Shown piece after piece: positions 9,518 through 21,900 of a stretch of DNA of 64,000 nucleotides. The stretch lies in NCBI RefSeq assembly GCF_000764305.2, contig NW_025941620.1, positions 1-64,000 of the forward strand, written 5' to 3'. A model generated the notes under the pieces. That model made no database searches and had not been told where the DNA came from. It saw only the letters and a list, made by a program, of their open reading frames with translations. Within the stretch, counting starts at the first letter, position 1, and every line of letters starts with the position of its first letter. Made by a program: the position numbers and the translations under genes. The DNA comes from Hyalella azteca. Its lineage: Eukaryota > Arthropoda > Malacostraca > Amphipoda > Hyalellidae.

Positions 9518-12500
9518 GAAATAACTTTCACGTATATAACGTTGACAATTATTTCAACTAATTTAGGCTTAATATGAAAAGCAATGGGTTTTGTGAGTAG
9601 CAAACAGCTTTTCAATATACTTTTTTAATAAAATCTGAAATTAAAGACGTACACTGGACACGGAACTTTAGCTTACAGCAAGAAAGCCTAGCATTCAAAA
9701 CCCCATTACAACAAGAATAAGCTTCAAAAAGCATTAAGTTTAATATGAAGGCAATCTTTAACCAAAACCATAGAGAAAGCTGTCCAGCAGGCACAGTTAA
9801 CATTTAAATTTTCACTTCCCATAAACATTTAACAAGCTCCATCAACATTAGCATTGCTATTGCTGAAATGCTAGATTACTAGGCATGAAAATTAAGCGAA
9901 ATAATTTATAAATAAGCGAAAATAAGCGAAAAATTTGTGGTACCAAACCACATCCCCATATTCTATGGATAAAATTTTAACATTAATGAAAAATACCACC
10001 ATCACCTCATCCCCAAACAAGTCGGCAGATAAAAATCATTGTAGTTTCACACCAAAATAAAGAACAGTATCACAACAATACAACCAATAACGAACCTACA
10101 CACAATATCATTTCTACATGCGTCACAATATCATTATTAATATCTCGGTGATGTCGATTGTTATTGAAAACATCAGTTCTAACTATTAATCAATTTGGAA
10201 GGGGACGGTTGATGGGTACTTTAACCAGATTTTATATAAATAGCTCCACTGACATATAGGCAGAAGAAAGTAAAACAGTAAAGTATATTTAATGATTCTT
10301 CCCATATAGGAGGCATGGTAAATAACATGGATTTGATTACTTTGTTTAGTTTGAGCAAAATCTACAATTCATGAAAAGTTCATCAATGTTTAACTGATCA
10401 AGAATTTCTATCTGGATACTATCCAAGACTTGCCATTTTTATTCTCCGACGTAAGCTCTTGCCTCCGCACCAACAACGTTTATGTATCAAAGCAAATGAC
10501 TAAAACTCAACATTAACAGAGGCTGAAGCAACAACAAACATAAGCGCTTTACAAGAAAGAAATAATCAGTTGCAGCAACGATAGCGCAAAGGCATTTTAA
10601 CAGATTTCAACATTAAAATTACGTATTACCCATTAACACTGAATTGACACACAATTACTCTAGGCCACGAATCCTCTTCAGCAGATAGCGAGATCATCGT
10701 TCGCGCTATACTGAGCATATCTTGGCAGTGCCACATCGTCGACACTCCCGACCGGTTCATAAAATCAATGTTTTTAGATTAAATGTTAAAGCATAATTTT
10801 CAGGGATCTAGGATCGATGTTTAAATCAGTTTAAGGCGAAGGGAATATCAACAAAACCATTGACGACGAGTTAGGTTATTCGCAACACCGTCGGCTTAAA
10901 CTTTGTGCAGGGTTCGTTTCAGAGAGCTGATATTTGTCATGTTAACTCGGCAATTTCAAGTCGTTGAAGCGCACGTCACTTCATTCGAAATTTGTAGATT
11001 TGATTTATACATTAATTGACAGTTCAAAATTGTATTGGTGCACTATTTCAGAGCATGAATTTATTTAAACTGTCATCTGCACGTAGGAAATTAACTTAAT
11101 TAACGATTTAATGAGGAAAATAATTACATGTATTGTCATTGGGTTGGAAATTTATCTCATTCGATATATAAGTAATAAGCAAAAATACACTTCATTCGTC
11201 CGTTGAAAGAGCAATCTTGCAAAGCACTTGAGAAGGCACTTAAAATAGCCGGACATTTTTACGCGCGAAAATAAACCACAATCAATGAACTTTAAAAATT
11301 AAAGGCTTCACAAACCAAATAATGGCTGTTCTACTTCGTCGACCACAGAATATACTATTCTTAAACCCGTTGAGATTTCTGACTACATTACCAAAGCTAA
11401 ATATATGCAAGCATGAGCATGTTTTACAGAATTACCTACCGCTACTACATGAACAAATGCTGCAAATACAGGTGTGTGAGTAGGCAGCACATCTCGTAGA
11501 GATTAATTCAACAATTTTTATTACATTTTCTGTTCTCTGGAGATTTTTTTACATTAGAAACAATTTGTGTTTCATAAATACTTCACTAGAATATCTCGAA
11601 AACCATTATTTTTACTAATTTATGTTAAAAAATTCTGTTAAAATATAACAAGTACCGTACAAAGAATTTCAACATAGAAAAAAAACTTTTACAATGCCCG
11701 ATTTAAACAGTTATGTTGATTATAATTATTTTTCTTCAAGGCACTTCAGACATCGTGTACTACAAATGATATACGTCCGTAACTCGGCAGGATCGAAACT
11801 TGACAAGCACGTGAATATATGATAAATTTATGATCTTTAATAATAAATCAAAGCAAGTCTTTCCTCAGTGAATAAACTTTACAAAAAATATATGACTTCA
11901 AGGAATGTAATGGCCTCACCATCATTCATACAATTGCATCAAGCAATCAATATATCAATATTAAATAGAAAATAATTTAATACAGTAACGTTTGTTTTAA
12001 AATTTAATAAGGAATAAATAGTTTCAACAACCAGGACCTAATCTTTACAAAGATTTGAGCTTTAATTCCAAAAGAGAAAAAGGCATTAAGAAAATATGAC
12101 GAGTAGTAGTACGGTAGTAGTAGTAGGAGAGAGGTTTCTAGCGCTTCAGATCAGTTTCGTCTATTTCGCGCCGAAGGTGCAATATTCGGTTTGCAGTGTC
12201 AGGTTTCTTTGTTGGTTTCAGGCTCGTAGCCTGATCTATCTGGTCGAAGGTGTATGCTTCTCGGTTCAGTTCATCTTCTGTTACTTCATCTCAACCAGCA
12301 ATATCATGACACGAATGTGGCGTTTTATCGGAGGCGTAGGTCTTTTCTGACGAGGAAGAAAGAAATAGGACGAGGAAGTTGGAAAAAAAAGAAACATTAT
12401 GATAGATTATTTACGACCAGCAATGCACGAGCTACGCGGTACGAGAGGGAAACAACTTACGATGCGTCGTGGGTTTAGTTGAACTTATTTTTTCCAGCAA

Positions 12501-12685
12501 AATTTTTCTGTGAGTATTGGAGTACTGGAGAAAATTTCAAGAACGAAATGAGAAATAACAAAATTGAGATTTTGTCGCACCGAGTGGCTGTTCGACTATT
12601 TCTAAGATAATTGAGTCAAATACAAAACTTTTTAGAGTATTAAGAGGGTTATATTGATAACTCAAACGTCAAATTCACTCTAAAT
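9518..12685. other. Intergenic or SHMT 3' flank
   Basis: No gene is supported. ORFs at 12096-12350 and 12254-12478 overlap each other in different frames and resemble nothing. The 3' UTR of SHMT should begin at 12685 and run left. I find no AATAAA on the minus strand in the first several hundred bases. Confidence 0.4.
12366..12467. repeat. Direct repeat flanking the last SHMT exon, left copy
   Basis: GAGGAAGTTGGAAAAAAA through TACGAGAGGGAAACAACTTACGA recurs at 13358-13455 with scattered mismatches. The two copies bracket the terminal SHMT exon. Confidence 0.75.
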
Positions 12686-12927
12686 TCAGTGGTCATCGAA
12701 GCCAGGCATTGGGTAACTAAGAGCAAAGTCGTTGACTTTCTTCTTGAGCGCGGATATTTGTTCTCGGATTTCAGAATCTTGCAGGCAAAGAGCTTGGAAA
12801 TCCTTGAGTTTGGTGGAGACTGTCTTAGACTTGGCGAGCAGCACGATGTCGACCGCCTCCTGCACCAGCCCGGCAACTTCACTGAAGTCCTTCTCTGAGA
12901 ATCCCCGTGAAGTCAAAGCTGGAGTGC
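12686..12927 (-). CDS. Shmt: SHMT exon 11 (last)
   Basis: It begins after the acceptor CCTACAG, completing a Gly codon, and runs [14 protein letters not shown]...[16 protein letters not shown] to a TGA at 12688-12686. This is the C-terminal domain of SHMT; 79 whole codons plus stop. Confidence 0.95.
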
Positions 12928-15900
12928 CTGTAGGATACGTGGATTTTTAAAGTAGGCTCAAAGTTTTATTCATTTGATTTCATAAGTTCTACCCCTGAGA
13001 ACCCACGACAATGAAGAGACACTGAAAAAAAGTATATTTAGTGACACTGAAATTTATACACTGAGAGCGTTTATATTTTGTGACACTGATATTAACACTG
13101 AAAGTGTTAATATCCGAAAGAAACGCAATTTCAGCGAGGAATTACAGTAGTAAAATACAAAGCATTTCACGAATTTCCTCATCAACAGGGGCACAAAATA
13201 GGTTTTGGATTGTGTTCTCACTTTCTCCAGCTGCAAATTCACGAAGCTTTCCACCCCATTCCACATGTGATACTCCTCAATCCTTACCTCTTAATCAGGC
13301 TTCCACCCCGATCCTACCTACAATTAAAATGGTAATGAGCAAAGCATTAATATGATGAGGAAGTTGGAAAAAAAGTGAACAATATGATAGGTTATTTACG
13401 CCCAGCAATGCATAAGTTACGCGGTACGAGAGGAAAACAACTTACGACGCAGCCTCTAAAATCAACTACCAGAGGTGGGCAGTAGCGCGCTACATGTAGC
13501 GGCCGCTACATTTTCAGTAGCGGTAGCGGCGCTACATTTAAGCAATTGTTGCGGTAGCGGTAGCGCCCGCTACATATTTAAGTAGCGATACGAGGTTTTG
13601 CCGCTACAGCGCTACCGCTACATTTATAGATAAAGCCGTTAGATTTTACTTAATAGTATTAAATATTATTTAAAAACCAGCATGATACATATATAAAATA
13701 AATCACAGAATAAAACTGTACGAAAAATTTCGGTGTAATATTGTCAACCTCAGCCTGTTACTAGTGTCAACATGCTAGTTGTTACAAGAGGTGGGCAGTA
13801 GCGCGCTACATTTTCAGTAGCGGTAGCGGTGCTACATTTAAGCAATTGTAGCGGTAGCGGTAGCGCCCGCTACATTTAGAGCATGTAGCGGTAGCGGCCG
13901 CTACATTTCTAAGTAGCGCTGCCCAGCTCTGTCAACTACCCATTTCGACCCCTAATTACACCGGGAGAGATATCCCACTCCGTCAGAGTAGCCCAACAAT
14001 TAGATTGTACCAAAACAAAAATTTTCGGGAAGTTTCAGGTCTCACCTCAGAAAGTTTTCTTTCGACAAACTATAACAAATTTGCTAAAAATCTGGCCCAT
14101 TAGATGTTATTTAGGGGTGCGTTACGAGCACCAAACTTTTATATGTCTGGTGAAGTGTCTCATAATGATTAAAAGGTCTTACCTTTAGACCTAATACCGT
14201 AAGTCAGTCATTTATCTTCCACGGAACCTGCGACTAGGTATCGATTTTTGTTCATTTGTGGTGTACTGACTACATGCATAGAACATTCGTGCTTGCCCAT
14301 TTTAGTAGATATGGTTGTCCAAACTGAGCAAAAAATATAACTCAGTACTCACTGCAGTCAGTGACAGAGAGCGCATTTTCTCGTCGACGAAAACTTGAGG
14401 TCACGGACGGACGGACGGTCGGACAAATGGATGGACGGACGGACGGACAGACAGACAGACAGGCGGACATGGCGAGCACAATAGTGCATTTTTTCCCATA
14501 AATGAGAAAATGCGCTAAAAAGCACTTGCAGAGACTGTAAAGCTTAAGTGAATGTAGCATGTCACCAGCTCGTTTTGGCTCATTCTAACTTACTTATTTT
14601 ATCGCATTGCTGTTGTTAATTCTGCAGCTGCAGACTGATTAATTTCCAACCAAATCAGTCGTTCGATATGATGGCAAGCTTCTGCCAGATCGGTCAGGAA
14701 GTGATACACTTGACAGGTTGCCAGTACTGAGTCAGGGTGACCCACCCATCCTGATGCCCCCGGGCCTAAGTACGAGTGTGTCCTACTGAGTCGGAGTGAC
14801 CCACCCATCCTGATGCCCCCGGCACAAGTACGAGTGTGTCCTACTGAGTCAGAGTGACCCACCCATCCTGATGCCCCCCGGCACAAGTGTGGATGTATCC
14901 TACTGAGTCAGAGTGACCCACCCATCCTGATGCCCCCCGGCACAAGTACGAGTGTGTCCTACTGAGTCAGGGTGACCCACCCATCCTGATTAGGTGCAGA
15001 TATGTCCTACTGAGTCAGGGTGACCCACCCATCCTGATGCCCCCTGGCACAAGTGCGGAGGTGTCGCCAGGAACGCTGTTCTTGTTGACGGTGATGCTCG
15101 ACGCGTTGCAGACAAACTCCATGCGTGCGCCGTCCAGCCCGCGGGGCCTAAGGTCCACCAGCACCAGGTGGTTGTCCGTGCCGCCTGTGGCATAAACAAA
15201 AAAAATTAATTAAAATGTAAGTTCAACACTGAGCTATCTTGCACGTGCAAACAAACATATTAATTAGCGTGTAAGCTCAACGTTAGGCTATCTTGCAGGC
15301 GCCTTTGCTGATACGTAAACCTATACGATAATTAAAATGTCAGTTCAACGCTGGACTATCTTGCAGGTGCAAACAAACATTTTAATTAGCGTGTTAGCTC
15401 AACGTTATGCTATTTTGCATGCGGCCCCTTGCCTGATACGCAAACAAATACATTAATTAAAGGGGAGGTCTACCCTAAAATTTTCGGATTTGGCATTTTC
15501 GGTTTTTAGTTTCATCTTAAAGCTGACATTCTGCCCTATCCAACGGTACCACTGCGATCTCTGTACGTTAATTTATGCGTTCATGACGGCTCTTTAAAGG
15601 GGGCGAGTGGGAGAGTTCCTTCACTAATTAGGTACAAGGTAGTTAGCTGCTGAGCATTTTAAATATAGTGTCTGATTGAGTTGCGCTTTAGTTACTCGTT
15701 TAGTCTCATCTTAAAGCTGACATTCTGAGCTATTCAACGGTACCACTGCCGTATGTGTACGTCAACATTAGCGACGGGGAACAGCGCACCGTTGATGCGC
15801 GACTCCAGGTCCCACTTCACCACCGCCCCCGTCTTCGGGTGAACGCCCTTGTCGCCACGTCTGCAATAAATTTTGTTACATTTTTTATAAATTAATTTAT

Positions 15901-18900
15901 AATGGGATGGCACTCCTCGCCACGCCGGCAGTAAATTTTGTTACATTTAAAATTAATTTGTAAAGACAAGGCAATTCTCGCCACGTCTGCAGTAAATTTT
16001 CTTTACATTTTATAAATTAATTTATAATGGGATGACACTTCTCGAAACGCCTGCAATAAATTTTGTTACTTTTTATAAATTAATTTATAATGGGATGGCA
16101 CTTCTCGAAACACCTCCAATAAATTTTGTTACTTTCTAAAATTAGTTATGATGAGCAGGCACTTCTCCAGATGTGTGAAATAAATTTAGTTATTTTATGT
16201 TTAGCTGTCAAGAATAGTAGAGGATTTAATTTAAATTTAGTGCACAACTTTAGTTGTATTCTACATCTGTTGACTCGACAATGAAATGCATCTAGGTACC
16301 AAACGTGAAATTAACAGTATTCAAATGATAGTATATTGAGAAAAATCTTTCAATTGTAATGTGCAGCTACGAAACTTTGGGTTCTGCAAACTTTTCGCAA
16401 AAGAATGAAAAAAATCAAATAAATATTGCAGGCTGTGAATTGTATAAACACGTTTTTAATTTATAAGTAGTTGGTTGTCCGTGCCGCCTGTGGCACGGTT
16501 GGTTGCTGTGTGGTTGGTTGGTTGCTGTGTGGTTGGTTGCTGTTTCGAGGACCGATCGAAACTATGTAGGTATCTCTAGGCACGGTATTGCAGCTCGGAA
16601 GTATGGTAAAATATGCAGCTGGGAAGCATGGTATTGCAGCTCGAAAGCAAGGTTTTATATTGTTACTACGGTATAGAAATTTCAAGTGTCAACAACAAAA
16701 AAAATGTGAAGAGAAGCGAGTGGTACATAAGAATTATGAAGCAATTATGATTTTTATTTTACAAATAGATTATTGTGACGCTTGGCACATCAGAACTTTG
16801 AAGGCACTTTGCATATCAAGGATACAAAGGAAAGTTTATAAGTAAGCCCAAGTAGGACCTGAAGAAGATGAGTCCGGAGCGAGGTCCCCTGAGCGTCTTG
16901 TGTGTGGTGGTTGTGACGATGTGGCAGTGGTCGAATGGTGATGGGATGACGCCAGCAGCGACCAGGCCTGAGATGTGCGCCATGTCCCCCATCAGCAGTG
17001 AGTTTGTCACATCACATGTCTGCAGAATAAATGGTGAATGATAATAAATGTTTTCATAATAAACATTCATGTGAGAAGTCAATAATGATTTTTCTGCGGA
17101 ATAAATAATCTAGGATAAGAAATGTTTGAATAATAGATATTGAGGAAAGAAGGATGTTATGTCTGCAGAATGAAGAGTCAATAGTATTCATGTTTTTCTT
17201 TATAATAAACATTAACAGACAAAAAGGATTTTTTTTTTCAGTTAGTGTGTGATAGATTAGTTACTAGTTAGTTAATGTTTTCCAGTTAGATTGGTGATAT
17301 TTTGGTTAGATTTGAAGTGCACTGTACAGGTTTCTTACTATACCCTACACAAAGCCAACATCTGAGTTACACGTCATGCTTCGTTACTTTTGATACAGAG
17401 TAATAACCCGAAAAAAATAAAGGCTGTGCGTAAAGGCAGATACAATGGGTTATTTAGAGTGCACCAGCACCCACCACACTCCAGAACCTGGGACTAGCAC
17501 CCACCACACTCCAGAACCTGGGACCAGCACCCACTACACTCCAGAACCTGGGACCAGCACCCACCACACTCCAGAACCTGGGACCAGCACCCACCTTCCT
17601 CATGGCCTCGTAATCAAAGAGCCTGGAATAGGCACTCGCTCCGGCAATGATAAGCTTAGGGCGGAATAGCAGGGCAGTTTTGTGCAGGTTTTCATAGTCT
17701 GCAAACAATTAAAGTAATAAGACATCTCTCAGTGGTAGTCTCTGCACTCCAATATTTTATGAATGAAATCGATCAACTATATTATGGTATGTTTTAAGAA
17801 AGTTGAAATTTTTTTATTGTATTGAAACATGACAAAATGCATTGCTGACCATCAATATATATATATATATATATATATATACCTATACATACTATTTAAA
17901 TGCAAGTATTTATGTGCATTGGTAATGGTACAATATCAAATACATGTGGAAAAAAATTTAAAACTGTACAAAATATAAATAATAAATTGAGTGTGTCTAC
18001 TTTTCCAAGCTACAAGAAGATTTCTAGAAGCAATCCAATTTAGCCACAAAATCTCCTACCAAAATTCACTATGAAATCAAGAAGCAAGCGAAAACAGCCT
18101 TACCTATTGTCCCAGTTTCTGGGTTGAGCTTATAAGGCATTGACTCAAAGTATATTGAAGTTGCTGACACTCGCTTAGTATCACTCATGAAGCCGTGAGT
18201 CAAACTAAAAAAATATAAAATCAATTATTTATCAAATATAAAATCAATTATTTATCAAGAATATATATGAATATTTATTTATATCAGGTACTACTACAAT
18301 AAAGCTGGCAAACCACAGTGACCAAGCATAAAATGACAGATATAATCCTGTTATAAGATTTTAATATTGAAAATAAATAATTGGGGTTCAAGAAAGAAAA
18401 ATTTGACCACGTGCATGACATTGGTAATGCTAGTAAATTTAAGGTACTAGAGCCGAAATATTGCAATAGCATGATTAAAATTCTTAGGTGAACATGATAG
18501 CTGAAACAACAGTGTAAGAAATATTGTACATAGCAGACTTGTGATAGGTTCAGGAAGACAGAAGTAACTTTTGAAATGTCCCTCTGCCGGAAAAATATTG
18601 ACATGAATACTATGTAAGCAACATTTTTCATCACTCACTGTCCTCCATCAGGAAGATCGAGCCCCATGAGCCTGTCATGAGGTTTGAGGATGCCAGTGTA
18701 AACAGCAAAATTAGCTGGAGAGCCGCTGTAGGGCTGAACATTACAGCCCCACTCATCAGGGTTCAGACGGAATGCCTCCAAGGCACGACTCTGACACAAC
18801 CTCTCCACCTGTGGAACAGTGTTCAAACAAATAAATCCAATTGTTAACTGACTGAAAAAACAAAATGGCTACTGATATTTCTCAATACTAAAATTTGATA

Positions 18901-21900
18901 AACTGTCAGTTCTTCAACTGACTGAAAATTACATACCTAGGTATGTAATATAACAAATGAGCAACTAAAAAATGATGGTAAAATTTTTGCAACCAGTTGT
19001 TCAAGTTGATTTTAGGGATTGTAGTCAAGAAACGAGGTACCACTTTCTTTGATTTGATAGAGTGCCATCTATAGTATTTAAAATATCAAAGTATAATACA
19101 AAACTCATATCAATACATGGGTAACATTAAATCTTTAAATAAGAATACATCTAGAGGCATAATTACTCTAAACAAGTCAGCTAAATAAAGCAATTATATG
19201 GATTTATCCAAAATTTCATACATTCATTTTCACAACATGACGTACCTTGTCCACAACATCAGTGCCACCATAGTAGCGAGCTCCAGGATAGCCTTCAGAG
19301 TATTTGTTGTTTAGACATGAACCAAGAGCTTCCAAACCAGCACGAGTACAAAAATTCTGACAGATAAAACATAGTTAGAATTGTGATTATGACAAATAAT
19401 CTAATTACAATTAGCTTATGCAGGAAATATGGAGGATATAATATATTTTGTATTAATAGGGAAAAGTCTATGATGTATGATGGTACTGGTACTCTAGAAC
19501 TTGACATTGATTCATTCCATGAAGAGCATCAACTGCAGGAGTTGTCAGATTCCAAGCAGGCTCCACTAACCACCAGCAGATGAGTGGAAACTTGGCTCAC
19601 TTGCTGAAGGTTGGCTGAACCAAATAAAATGCTGATCACTCCAGTAGTCAATGCTTCTCTCAGAACAAACTCATTTGAAGTTTTGGAGGACTTATAAACC
19701 ACTCAAACCAGCAAGCAAGGAAAAGCAACTATGAAATAGTTGTTTGAATTTAGCAAATAACTTGCTTGGTGAAACTTTAAAGGGACAATTAAAGTAAAAA
19801 ATTTTAATCATTAGGAATTTATTACGGTATATGTTGATGAAAAATATTAAATAACAAAAATTATAGCAGTATTATTGAATTGTGTGTATCAATAACTAAT
19901 ATACTTGAAGTAAAAATTTATCTTAGGAACACACATCAAATAAGGAGATAGCAATAATTTCAGTTTTATGAAACAAACTCATTGGGTATAGGTGATCTAA
20001 CTGGGAGTTTTAATAATCCAACCATAGATTTCATCTGGTCTTAAAATTACAAAAAGTTATGAGTAGGTAGTGTCCCAAAATCAAAAACACCAAACAAATT
20101 TGCAGAAAATGGAATCAAAGTAGAAAATATATAATTACCTATTCTTTATAATTAGCCTGTCAGGATAGGGTATTTGGATAGGGTAATGGATAAGGTAATG
20201 GATAGGGTAGTAGTTTTGGATAGGGTAATGGATAGTAACTAACAAGGAAATTAGTTTTGCTGCAACATTCTAAGTGCCTTTATAAGCCTTCTTTTACGTA
20301 TTAATTTATCAAAGATTTACCTCTGAAGGAATCAACTCAAGTCCCTGCTTCTGGCGCATCTTCTCTTCTTTGACCAGCTCCCAAACAACTGGGTCATCTT
20401 CAGCCAATGTTTCCTTGCCGCTGAAGTTCCGAATGTGTGATAATAATGCTCTATTGCAGTTCCTTTGATGAAAAGGCAATAATTTCTGAAAAAAAATAAA
20501 AAGTATCATTACAGATGTTCATGACAAATTATTAATGCATGTCCAGTTATCTATGACAATATGTAGTTATTCAAGTCCCAAGTCAATGAATGATACAGAA
20601 TAGGTCGAGAATGCCAATTCATTACCATAGACACGTAAGGACAATTATGGTCACTGGTGAACAGTGATTAGAAATAAAATTCACCATGGATTGTAGGTAG
20701 TTCATAATCACACAATCTATTTGGCTGCTGGCAATTTTGGCAAATAATCAGTATGGATAATCGCAGTCTCCACAGACTGGAATTTTAGGATAGTACATAT
20801 AGCTTGTCAATTTTGGGCAGATGCACATCGATCTCCAAACTGTGATTAGCTGTGATGTCATCCACTCCAAACTGTGATTAGCTGTGATGTCATCCACTCC
20901 AGACTCCGACTGTGATTGGTTGGTGAGATTGTGATGTCATCATCTCCAGGCTGTGATTGGTTATTGAAATTGTGATGCCATCCACTCCTGATTGTTACAG
21001 GTTGTGGGATTGCAATGTCATCCTCCTTAGACCGTGATTGGTTATGTACAATATGCTCTGTGTTGGTTGTGATTAGTTTAATAGCCCTCTAAAATTACAA
21101 CCAGAAATTTATTGTATATAATTACTAGTGAGAAAGCCATGATCATAAGTCCATGAGGGCTAGTGTGGAATCTATCTAATTTTCCAGCTGTAACTGAAGC
21201 TTTCCTGCAATTTATGGAATGGCCAGATTCATTTCCTGTTAGATGAATTACTTTCCATCTAATTACTAATAATATAAGACAATCAGACCACAACATTCCA
21301 GATACACTGAAAATTTATCCCTTTGGGTTTGGGGCTGCCGGCTGGCAAGACAATATTTTACTGATTTTAATAACAAATTTAAAACTCCAATTCTGCTGTG
21401 GTGGGTAATCTAAATTTGAATTTTATTACTCGTTTTCAGAAATCTTGCGGCTCCAATGTGAGAAATTTCCAATTTATTTAGAATCTCCCAGCTTGATCAA
21501 GTTGATTGTGCACAGTTATTAACAATTAGAAATTTAGAACTGATAGTGATGGGACGACTGAAATAACCCAGCATTGCCCAATACCAGCATANCTACTGCT
21601 AGAGGGTCTCAGGGTAATGGATGACTAACATAAGTTGTACCTAAGTTGTAACATACACAATGCCAGACATGACTGACTGGAGTGCCATGAGTTTAGATAA
21701 GCAAATTTCATTTAAATTACATATATAAAATAATAAATATTATATATCTTTTATTATTCTACTTATTTTCTACATATATTCAAATTATATTCCATGCAGA
21801 CTATGCATGGATGAGTAAAAAATATTTAGACTTCAACTTTTACCATGTTAGGCAGGAAACATCAAAATATCTGCTCTGCAATAGGCCTAGCCGCCTATGT

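Noticed and set aside
12096..12478. Two overlapping plus-strand ORFs (84 and 74 codons)
   Set aside because: They are mutually exclusive frames in the SHMT 3' flank with no recognisable motif; half of the second lies in a repeat.
14342..14560. ORFs with CPSVRPSVR-type repeats here and at 62227-62507
   Set aside because: They are translations of the (GTCC)n core of a repeat element.
18284..18634. 116-codon minus-strand ORF
   Set aside because: It lies in an SHMT intron and has no homology or codon signal.
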